This document shows positions 42,857 to 50,509 of a DNA stretch of 64,000 bases, piece after piece. The stretch is from an uncultured Mailhella sp. GTDB taxonomy: Bacteria > Desulfobacterota > Desulfovibrionia > Desulfovibrionales > Desulfovibrionaceae. The notes under the pieces are model-generated. The model had not been told where the DNA came from, ran no database searches, and worked only from the letters and a program-made list of their open reading frames with translations. Location: contig NZ_CALUYL010000009.1 in the NCBI RefSeq assembly GCF_944324995.1, positions 25,745 to 89,744 on the forward strand. The letters run 5' to 3'. Position 1 is the stretch's first letter; the number at the start of each line of letters is the position of its first letter. The position numbers and the translations under genes are program-made.

Positions 42857-44920
42857 ATGATGAACAGCCGTGAGAATGCCAGCTATTCTGGCTTATCCAA
42901 AAGATCGACTCTTCTGGCCGCCGTCGGTCTTGCGCTCGTTTCGGGGGGAATCGCCCTCTTGGCCTGCTTTTCCCAGCTTGAGAGCCGTCGTCTCGACGTC
43001 ATGCAGCGCTTTGAGCAGGACGTGACGGCCTGGCTCGACGGCGCGAGGCGTGACGTGGAAATCTGGAATGCGGATATGAAGAAGCTTCGTCTCCGCATCA
43101 GCGAATCCGAAACCTATCGCCTGTTCTCCGGCGATCTTTTCGGCCTGGACAGCCGTGTGGCCGGCGTCATCAACAGCGCGGAGCAGACGGGCAATCTTCC
43201 CGGTCCTGCGGCTGTGCTCTCCGAAGAAGTGCCCGCCATCCGCAGAATCCTGCTGGAGTTCATGAACTACAACGGACTTCTCGACGCCCGCCTCGTCAAC
43301 AAAAACGGTCAGACCATTCTTTCCGCGTTCAGCACGCCTTCGCCGCTTTCGCCGGAGCAGAACAGCGCGGCGCAGCAGACCATGAAGACGGGAGAAACGT
43401 CGTTCCTTCCCGTGCGGGGAAGCGTCAACGGTCTGGCGCTCGACGTCTTCGAGCCCGTCTATGATCTGGATTCTCCCGAAAAGTGCGTGGCGGTGTTCAT
43501 GTCGTCGGTGCCCGTGCTCAGCAAGGTGACGCAGTTCACGGCGCGGCCGAAGCAGAACGACATGTCCACGGCGGCCATGGTGCAGCGCCGGGGCGACGTG
43601 TGGGAAAAAATGCAGGTTCCTTCTCCGGTGGCGGTTCCCGCGGCGCTCGGCAAGGAGCTTGCCGACCACAAGGGCGTGCTGCCTTTCGGGCTGCGCGAAA
43701 GCGTTTCCGAGGGGGGCGGCATGGTGTATTCCATGTCCGTGTTTTTCCCCGGCCTGGAGTGGAGTCTCGTGCATGAAACGCCGGAATCCGTGGTGGAAGG
43801 CATGGTGTTCCGCGCCGAACTGCCCGTGTATGCGGTCGGCGTGCTGGCCTGGATCAGCTTCATGCTGCTGAGCGGCCTTCTCTGGTGGATGGGCTTCGGA
43901 CGTCAGCAGCGCGCCGTGGCTGCCGAACTTCGGCGTCTCAATCAGATCATTTCCCGGCAGAAGGAGCTGCTGGACAGCGTCAATCTTTCTCTCGACGTCG
44001 GTCTTTTCATGGCGGACGTGAAGGGCCAGATCCGCGTCTGCAACCCTGCGCTCGCGGCCATACTCGGCAAGGATGAGAAGGACGTCAGCGAGCAGATGAT
44101 TTTCAGCTGCTTCCCCACGGACGCGGCAACGCTTCTTCTCGATCGCATTCGTCAGGTCGCCATCAACAATCGGGAGGAAGGCTGTGAACTTTATCTGGAG
44201 CGGGACGGCGAAAAGCGTCTGTACCGCGTCACCCTGTTCCCGTTCATGGACGCCGGCGGCGAGAGCGTGCGCAACAGCATTCGCGGCGCGGTGGTCAGCA
44301 TGAAGGACATCACGGAATTTCGCCGTCAGAGCCTGCGCATGCGGCAGCGTCAGAAGAGCCTTATTGAGGCTTTTACCCGCGCTGAGGAAAGCGTGGATCC
44401 CTATCTGGCCGGTCACTCGCAGCGCATGGCAAAGCTGGGCGAACTGCTGTCCGTCGAAATGGGCCTGTCCGAAGACGGCAGGAACACCGTAGTCATGGGA
44501 GCCATGCTTTCCCAGGTCGGCAAGCTGTTCATTCCGAGGGAGCTGCTCACCAAGAAAGGCAAGCTTACTCCGGAAGAGCTCGATCAGGTGCATCAGGCTC
44601 CGGAGCACGCCTTCCGTCTGATGGAAAATGTGGACTTCGATCTTCCCATTGCCAGGGCTCTGCATGAAATGTATGAGAACATGGATGGTTCCGGCTATCC
44701 CAACCATTTGAAGGGTGAGGAAATCCTGCCCGAGGCCCGCGTGCTCGGCGTGCTCAACGCCTTCTGCGCCATGGTGAGTTCCCGCGCCTACCGCAAGGGC
44801 ATGGACGAGAGACAGGCCGTGGAAGAGCTGATGAACAACGCCCGTTTTGATCAGACCGTGGTGAATCATCTCAGAAACGTGCTGAAGACGCCGGAAGGCA
44901 TGGTGGCGGCGCGTTCGTAA
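42857..44920 (+). CDS. Membrane sensor with periplasmic domain, PAS and degenerate HD-GYP
   Basis: The 687-residue protein has membrane helices at about 19-39 and 323-346, a periplasmic region of some 280 residues between them, a PAS domain (about 370-490, VGLFMADVKGQIRVCNPA) and an HD-GYP-type domain (about 515-670). The latter keeps AGHSQRMAKL, PEELDQVH, DGSGYPNHLKGEEI and the general helices, but the HD pair reads SQ (MLSQVGKLFIP, about 552-553) and HHE(R)W reads HEMYEN. Most metal ligands are lost, so phosphodiesterase activity is improbable. GGAGGAAT precedes the start. It lies 61 bases after lapG. I infer that it binds c-di-GMP and signals through the periplasmic domain to LapG, as LapD does with a degenerate GGDEF-EAL. 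Confidence 0.82.
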   Translation: MMNSRENASYSGLSKRSTLLAAVGLALVSGGIALLACFSQLESRRLDVMQRFEQDVTAWLDGARRDVEIWNADMKKLRLRISESETYRLFSGDLFGLDSRVAGVINSAEQTGNLPGPAAVLSEEVPAIRRILLEFMNYNGLLDARLVNKNGQTILSAFSTPSPLSPEQNSAAQQTMKTGETSFLPVRGSVNGLALDVFEPVYDLDSPEKCVAVFMSSVPVLSKVTQFTARPKQNDMSTAAMVQRRGDVWEKMQVPSPVAVPAALGKELADHKGVLPFGLRESVSEGGGMVYSMSVFFPGLEWSLVHETPESVVEGMVFRAELPVYAVGVLAWISFMLLSGLLWWMGFGRQQRAVAAELRRLNQIISRQKELLDSVNLSLDVGLFMADVKGQIRVCNPALAAILGKDEKDVSEQMIFSCFPTDAATLLLDRIRQVAINNREEGCELYLERDGEKRLYRVTLFPFMDAGGESVRNSIRGAVVSMKDITEFRRQSLRMRQRQKSLIEAFTRAEESVDPYLAGHSQRMAKLGELLSVEMGLSEDGRNTVVMGAMLSQVGKLFIPRELLTKKGKLTPEELDQVHQAPEHAFRLMENVDFDLPIARALHEMYENMDGSGYPNHLKGEEILPEARVLGVLNAFCAMVSSRAYRKGMDERQAVEELMNNARFDQTVVNHLRNVLKTPEGMVAARS

Positions 44921-44974
44921 CCGGCGCTCGCCCGAAGAGCGTCATCGGCGCTATGCGCTGAACCGGCAGCAAAG

Positions 44975-45016
44975 AGCCGCAGAAAGACCTGATGGGAGCT
45001 TTCTGCGGCTTATCTT
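44975..45016 (+). terminator. Bidirectional terminator between the HD-GYP-like gene and the cyclase
   Basis: A 12-bp perfect stem (agccgcagaaag with ctttctgcggct) encloses acctgatgggag. TATCTT follows on the plus strand. Confidence 0.75.
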
Positions 45017-45064
45017 GCTTGATGGAATCCGGGATGGAGGCGGAAAGACGTCGCGGGCGGCGTA

Positions 45065-45985
45065 TTATGACGCCGTGACTATGCGGTTCTTTCCGGAGCG
45101 CTTGCCCATGTACATGCGTTCGTCCGCCAGCTTGAACAGCGCCTCGCGACTGGAAGAAGGCGAGGTCTGCGCCACTTCGCTCAGGCAGGCGCATCCGATG
45201 GTAAAACTGAAGGGAATGATTTGTCCGTTGCCCAGCACGATGTTCTTCCGCATGGAGTTTGAGAGGGAAACAATGCGGTTGCAGAACGCTTCGTAGGTGC
45301 TGGCCATGGAAATGATGATGAATTCGTCGCCTCCGTAGCGGGTGATGAATTCATGGTGCTGATAGTCAAAGTATTTGAGCCAGAACTGACTGCAGCTTTT
45401 CAGCACTTCATCGCCGGTGTCGTGGCCATATCTGTCGTTGATGAGTTTGAAGCCGTCCATGTCAAGCATGGCAATGCATAGTTCCTGCTGCTGTTGTTCC
45501 GCTTCCTTCACATAGTTTTGAAAATACGTATCCATATAATGCCGGCTGTAGCAGCCGGTAAGCGGATCGCGGATAAGACGGGAATTTTCTTCCTGAAGAC
45601 GGCGTATTTCAACAATAACGTGTTCATTGCGTCCGAGTCCGGAAATGTCCGTGAGCTCGGTAATCAGTTCCAGAGTGAACGTTTTTCCATCCAGAATGAC
45701 ATATCGTGCAATGACGATAAAAATATGTCCGTTTATGGATTCAAGTTTTGTGCATTGATCTTGAGAATCAATAACCTGTTTGGATATACAGTACTTGCAG
45801 CAGGTTTTGCGATTCCAGAAATGATAGCACAAGGTGTCCGCTTTCAGGTTGTCATCTTCAAAAAGATAGGCCTTGCAGTCGCTGGGAGAAACAAGACGAA
45901 TAATCTTGAAAGTATTGCGAAGCGTTTTTACTTCTTTAACAAGTTCGTCAAAGGTATATATGTGTTTTACTGCCGGCTGCTGCAT
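45065..45985 (-). CDS. Diguanylate cyclase (GGDEF) with Cys-rich sensor domain
   Basis: The 306-residue protein has an N-terminal PAS-like sensor (about 5-120) with CYHFWNRKTCCKYC, a cluster of four Cys in 14 residues that could hold a metal or respond to redox. The GGDEF domain follows (about 140-306): DPLTGCYSRHYMD, LDMDGFKLINDRYGHDTGDEVL and the intact RYGGDEF (about 214-220). The usual inhibitory RxxD site is absent five residues before the motif. It makes c-di-GMP from two GTP. It faces the Lap-like genes across a terminator, so it may feed that system. ATG 45985 has AAGGGA eight bases upstream and is preferred over earlier in-frame starts. Confidence 0.9.
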   Translation of the reverse strand: MQQPAVKHIYTFDELVKEVKTLRNTFKIIRLVSPSDCKAYLFEDDNLKADTLCYHFWNRKTCCKYCISKQVIDSQDQCTKLESINGHIFIVIARYVILDGKTFTLELITELTDISGLGRNEHVIVEIRRLQEENSRLIRDPLTGCYSRHYMDTYFQNYVKEAEQQQQELCIAMLDMDGFKLINDRYGHDTGDEVLKSCSQFWLKYFDYQHHEFITRYGGDEFIIISMASTYEAFCNRIVSLSNSMRKNIVLGNGQIIPFSFTIGCACLSEVAQTSPSSSREALFKLADERMYMGKRSGKNRIVTAS

Positions 45986-46407
45986 GACCATGTTCCCTTC
46001 GGTCTTGAGATGCTGCTGGAACGATGGCATACAAAATTTTTTCCGTCAATAAAAATGACAGGTAAATTTTTAATGATTTGCAGCAGATACCAGTTCTCCA
46101 TCAGAGCATCTCCGTTTTTGTACACGGCTCTCAAGTCCATTCTTCCCATCCCGCAACGGGGCGGCACACACGGAGGATGCATGCTCAGGTCGTCTTTTTT
46201 CGATGTCTCAGCTCGGCGGAGAGAGGCTTAACAACAGCATTATAATGTGATAGATATATAAAATATCTGTAAAGAACTGTATAAACTTCGTGTGTTTGAC
46301 ATATAACATGAAGTATTTCATAAATATTTTTTTCTGAGGTCTTCGGAACGGGCTATCCGTGTCCGGCATGGACTGAAGACATGTTGTTCGGCCGTAGAGG
46401 AGCAACG

Positions 46408-47502
46408 ATGGTTCAATCTTTCATACAGGCGCAACGGCCCGATACGCTGCTGATTGTTGACGACAATGAAATCAATCGGGAGATTCTCGAGCATATTTTT
46501 TCTTCGTTTTATCCGACGGAGCAGGCGGAAAACGGACGTGTCGGCCTCGACAAGATTTTATCCCGGCCGGAGAATTACTGCGCCATTCTTCTGGACGTGG
46601 TCATGCCGGAGATGGACGGCATACAGGTGCTTCATCGGCTGAAGGCCGAAGGGCTGATGGAAAAAATTCCCGTGTTCCTGATCACCGGAGAGGCCAGCGA
46701 CGCCGTCATGAACGAGGCGTATCGTCTGGGCGTCATGGACGTCATCAGCAAGCCGGTGGTGCCCTACATCGTGCAGCGACGGGTGAACTCCGTGGTGGAA
46801 CTGTTCCGCGCGAGAAAGATTCTCGGCAACAAGGTGGAACAGCAGCAGTCGGAACTGCTCAAGCAGGCGCAGAAGATCATACGTCTGAACGAGGGCATGA
46901 TAGAATCGCTGGCTACGGCCATCGAATTCCGCAGCGGAGAATCCGGGGAGCACGTGCGCCGCATTCACGACATTACGCGGCACCTTCTGCGGCATACGGA
47001 TCTCGGCGAAGGACTGACGGAGGTGGACATAGAGCATATTGCTCTGGCTTCCATCATGCACGACGTGGGCAAGATCGCCATTCCCGACGCCATACTGAAC
47101 AAGCCCGGCAGACTCACGCCGGAAGAGTTTGAAATCATCAAGACGCATACCACGAAGGGCGCGGAGCTGCTGGAAAAAATTCCGCAGCTGCGCGAGCATG
47201 AATCCTATCGGTACGCCTACGACATCGCCCGTCATCACCATGAGCGCTGGGACGGCAGGGGCTACCCCGACGGGTTGAAGGGCGATGAGATTTCCATCTG
47301 GGCCCAGATTGTGGCCCTTGCGGACGTTTATGACGCTCTGGTGAGCAAGCGCTGCTACAAAACGGCCTTTGCCCGCCAGGAAGCGCTGGACATGATTCGC
47401 GACAACAAATGCGGAGTCTTCAATCCGCGGCTTCTGGACAGGTTCTTTGCCGAAGAGGAAAAGCTTGCCAGATTGTATCCCCGAAGAAGTGAGGAAAACT
47501 GA
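46408..47502 (+). CDS. Response regulator with active-type HD-GYP phosphodiesterase
   Basis: The 364-residue protein has a receiver domain (LLIVDDNEINREIL; phospho-Asp in LLDVVMPEMDG near 63; Lys in ISKPV), a helical linker and an HD-GYP domain (about 165-350) with all key residues: GEHVRRIHDIT, MHDVGKIAIP, PEEFEIIKTH and HHHERWDGRGYPDGLKGDEI. It is expected to hydrolyse c-di-GMP, under control of phosphorylation. An HPt gene starts two bases after its stop and two hybrid kinases follow, which would supply the phosphate. GAGGAG precedes ATG 46408. Confidence 0.92.
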   Translation: MVQSFIQAQRPDTLLIVDDNEINREILEHIFSSFYPTEQAENGRVGLDKILSRPENYCAILLDVVMPEMDGIQVLHRLKAEGLMEKIPVFLITGEASDAVMNEAYRLGVMDVISKPVVPYIVQRRVNSVVELFRARKILGNKVEQQQSELLKQAQKIIRLNEGMIESLATAIEFRSGESGEHVRRIHDITRHLLRHTDLGEGLTEVDIEHIALASIMHDVGKIAIPDAILNKPGRLTPEEFEIIKTHTTKGAELLEKIPQLREHESYRYAYDIARHHHERWDGRGYPDGLKGDEISIWAQIVALADVYDALVSKRCYKTAFARQEALDMIRDNKCGVFNPRLLDRFFAEEEKLARLYPRRSEEN

Positions 47503-47504
47503 CC

Positions 47505-47864
47505 ATGGACGCGAACGTCAGAAACATGCTGATCGAGGGCGGAATCAACGTTGACGAAGTGCTTGAGCGCTGCATGGGCAGTGAAGCTCTGGTGGCCCGT
47601 CTGCTGAAGAAGTTTCCGGCAGACGGCAGCTACGGCAAGCTGTCGGAGGCCGTCGACAACGGCGACGAGGCGGCGGCGCTGGAAGCCTCCCACACGCTGA
47701 AGGGCGTATGCGGCAACCTGGCCGTGTCGGAACTGTTCGGCCTGCTCGACAGGCAGGTGCAGCTTCTGCGCGCGCACGACATGGCCGGAGCTGCGGCCGT
47801 CATGCCGGAGATCACCCGGACATATCAGGCTGCGGTTCAGGCTGTGGAGAAGGTGTTCAGCTGA
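47505..47864 (+). CDS. Stand-alone HPt phosphotransfer protein
   Basis: The 119-residue helical protein carries EASHTLKGVCGNLAV, the HPt box with phospho-accepting His near 62. It relays phosphate between the receiver domains of hybrid kinases and a response regulator. The start is two bases after the HD-GYP regulator and 95 bases before a hybrid kinase, which makes the relay partners easy to guess: kinases at 47,960 and 50,510, output at 46,408. Confidence 0.9.
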   Translation: MDANVRNMLIEGGINVDEVLERCMGSEALVARLLKKFPADGSYGKLSEAVDNGDEAAALEASHTLKGVCGNLAVSELFGLLDRQVQLLRAHDMAGAAAVMPEITRTYQAAVQAVEKVFS

Positions 47865-47959
47865 GTTTAAAAGCACGCCTGTGAAACATTCCGTTGTCAA
47901 GCGGAGTGGCGGTTTTCCGGGAAGATGGGGAACACGCTGGTCTTCACAAGGAAACACAC

Positions 47960-50485
47960 ATGCGCTCCAGATTTTTTCCGTACGGAATATATTTTAATAT
48001 CATTTTGTTTTTGCTGGTAGTGACGCTTTCCGGCCTGGGCATTCACGTCTTTCGGGACATTCTTCTCCGCAATGCCAGAACCACCGGAATGACGCTGGCC
48101 AGCAACTATGCCGCGGAAGAACGGAGCAATCTGGTCGTTTATGAAACGCTGCTGTCCTTCGGGACCACGTCCATCGACACGCGTCTCATGCAAGGCGACT
48201 CCAGATACATGATGACGTGGATGAAGATTTTCTTCGACCGGGTGCAGACCATCCTGGGCGAGAACGTCGTCAGTCCCTACATCATCCTTGACGGCGCCGT
48301 GGTGGATATGAAGGGCCATGTTCGAGAAGTGTTTTCCCCCGTGGAGCCTACGGAACAGGACTGGTACGCCAGAGCTGTGGAGTCTCCGGGAAAGACCATT
48401 TTTACCGACGTTTATAAGGATCCTGCCACGGGCATGCCCGTGGTTACCGTAGCCCGCAAATGTCTGCGCTCGAATGCCGTGCTGGTGTTCGACCTTTTTC
48501 CGTATAATTTCAAGTTTCACATCACACCGCAGCATAAAAACCGGCGTCATGCGTTTTTCGTTTGCGACGGCAATGGAACATTGCTGTATAAAAATACGGT
48601 ATTTTCATATCAGGACGTCAAACTTCAGGCATATGTAAGTCTGCTTCTTCAAAAGATACGGAATGGAGACTTTGCATCTCATACCTCCTATGTCATTGGT
48701 CTGGACGGCAATAGACGTTCCGTTTATTATTCAAAGATGTCCAATGGCTGGTACACCATTGTCACGGTGCCTCATGAGGAAATACTGAAAGAGGCAGATC
48801 TTCTTTTGTGGCTTTTCGTCCTTTCGACGGGAATATTTCTGATAGTTCTTCTGGTTCATTCCTGGCGATACATAAGGGCAAACAGACTCATGGAGCGCGT
48901 CAACGAGACCGTGAGGGTGCTGGGCGATTCCTATTATGCCCTGTATCGCGTGAATTTTACCAGGGAAACGTATGAGACCATAAAGCCTTCCGAGGTGGTA
49001 CAGCAGAAGCTGCCGCAGACGGGGCCGTACAGCGCGCTTTTGCAGGTGATCGTCGACGTCATCGAGCCGGACGCCCGTGAGGAGTATGCGCACAATTTTT
49101 CCTGTGAGAGCATCCGTTCGCTGGTGTCGCGAAGGGTTCGGGATTTCGGCGGGGATTTTCGGCGGCGCTTCGGCGAGGAATATCGCTGGGTCAGCATCAG
49201 GGTGCTTTTTGACGAAAAGCTCACGCCCGAAGAGGTGGTGCTCTGTTTCCGCGAGGTGGAGCAGGAAAAGCAGCAGCAGCTTCAGGAGAGAAAACTGCTT
49301 CAGGATTCGCTGGAAAGCGCACGGCGGAACGAGAAGGCCAAGCAGGCGTTTTTCAGCAACATGTCGCACGACATGCGGACGCCCATCAATGCCATTACGG
49401 GCCTCTCCGAACTGGCCGAACGCTTTCTGGACGACAAGGAAAAAGTCAGGGACTACCTTGCCAAAATCGGCTACTCCAGCCGTCAGCTGAAAAGCCTGAT
49501 AGACGACATCCTCAACATGTCGCGCATGGAGCAGGGCAGAATGTCCATGAACAACAGAGTCATGGATCTGCGGGAGTGCCTCCGGGACTGTCTTGAAACC
49601 TATAAGGTGCAGGCCGACGCGGAACACAAGATTCTGAAGATTGATCTGAATATGGAACAGACGCAGGTTCTGGGAGATCCTGTGCGCATAGTGCAGCTTC
49701 TCAACAACTTGCTGTCCAACGCGTTCAAGTTCACCGCCGAGCACGGCGAGATCTCCGTGTCCGTTTCCCGCGCGGGAGAGAGCGAAGACAAGGACACCGT
49801 CAAATACCGCATAGTGGTGTCCGATACGGGAACGGGCATATCCAAAGACTTTCTGCCTCACATTTTTGAACCCTACACCAGAGAAGTCCGGTTCAGCGCG
49901 AAAAACGTGGCCGGCACAGGACTCGGCATGTCCATCACCAAGAATCTCGTGGAGCAGATGAACGGCGAGATAACGGTGGAAAGCGAGCTTTGCAGGGGCA
50001 CGACGTTTACCATTGTGCTTCCGTTTGCGCTTGCCGGAATGGATTCGTCCCAGGACGCGGAGGCGAAGCCCGTGGATGAGCACCCCGAGCTTCTGCAGGG
50101 AAAGCGCATCCTGCTGGTTGAAGACAACATGGTGAACATGGAACTTGCAGCTGAAATGCTTGCCGTGCAGGGCATGGAGGTGTCGCAGGCGTGGAACGGA
50201 AAAGAAGCCGTGCAGGCGTTTGCCGATTCGGAACCTTTTTATTTCGACGCCGTGCTCATGGACATGCAGATGCCGGAAATGGACGGATGTGAGGCAACAA
50301 GGGCCATACGGGCGCTGGATCGGCCCGATGCCCGCAGCGTGCTCATCATAGCCGTGACGGCGAACGCCTTTGCCGAAGACATAGCCGCCACCACGGCTGC
50401 GGGCATGGATATGCACGTGGCCAAACCCATAGATTTTAAAAAACTGTTTCAGATTCTTCAGACAAGTTTTGCCGGGAGACATTGA
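47960..50485 (+). CDS. Hybrid sensor histidine kinase with extracytoplasmic Cache-like domain
   Basis: The 841-residue protein has membrane helices at about 9-31 and 281-303, and a dCache-type sensor between them (WYARAVESPGKTIFTDVYKD, then PATGMPVVTVARK). Then come a PAS-like region (about 315-435), a coiled linker, the acceptor box FFSNMSHDMRTPINAITG with His near 470, an ATPase domain (NNLLSNAFKFTAEHG, DTGTGISKDF, GTGLGMSITKNL) and a C-terminal receiver (ILLVEDNMVNMELA, VLMDMQMPEMDG). Such proteins sense small ligands outside the membrane. AAGGAAA precedes ATG 47960. Confidence 0.92.
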   Translation: MRSRFFPYGIYFNIILFLLVVTLSGLGIHVFRDILLRNARTTGMTLASNYAAEERSNLVVYETLLSFGTTSIDTRLMQGDSRYMMTWMKIFFDRVQTILGENVVSPYIILDGAVVDMKGHVREVFSPVEPTEQDWYARAVESPGKTIFTDVYKDPATGMPVVTVARKCLRSNAVLVFDLFPYNFKFHITPQHKNRRHAFFVCDGNGTLLYKNTVFSYQDVKLQAYVSLLLQKIRNGDFASHTSYVIGLDGNRRSVYYSKMSNGWYTIVTVPHEEILKEADLLLWLFVLSTGIFLIVLLVHSWRYIRANRLMERVNETVRVLGDSYYALYRVNFTRETYETIKPSEVVQQKLPQTGPYSALLQVIVDVIEPDAREEYAHNFSCESIRSLVSRRVRDFGGDFRRRFGEEYRWVSIRVLFDEKLTPEEVVLCFREVEQEKQQQLQERKLLQDSLESARRNEKAKQAFFSNMSHDMRTPINAITGLSELAERFLDDKEKVRDYLAKIGYSSRQLKSLIDDILNMSRMEQGRMSMNNRVMDLRECLRDCLETYKVQADAEHKILKIDLNMEQTQVLGDPVRIVQLLNNLLSNAFKFTAEHGEISVSVSRAGESEDKDTVKYRIVVSDTGTGISKDFLPHIFEPYTREVRFSAKNVAGTGLGMSITKNLVEQMNGEITVESELCRGTTFTIVLPFALAGMDSSQDAEAKPVDEHPELLQGKRILLVEDNMVNMELAAEMLAVQGMEVSQAWNGKEAVQAFADSEPFYFDAVLMDMQMPEMDGCEATRAIRALDRPDARSVLIIAVTANAFAEDIAATTAAGMDMHVAKPIDFKKLFQILQTSFAGRH

Positions 50486-50509
50486 GAAGCTCATGCACGG
50501 GCGGTTGTT

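Noticed and set aside
42857..44920. Active c-di-GMP phosphodiesterase
   Set aside because: HD is SQ and the HHE motif is lost, in contrast to the intact protein at 46,408-47,502.
45967..46182. Minus-strand small frame with MDLRAVYKNGDALMENWYLL upstream of the cyclase
   Set aside because: It has a possible ribosome site but overlaps the cyclase start in another frame and matches nothing; could be a leader peptide, not supported.
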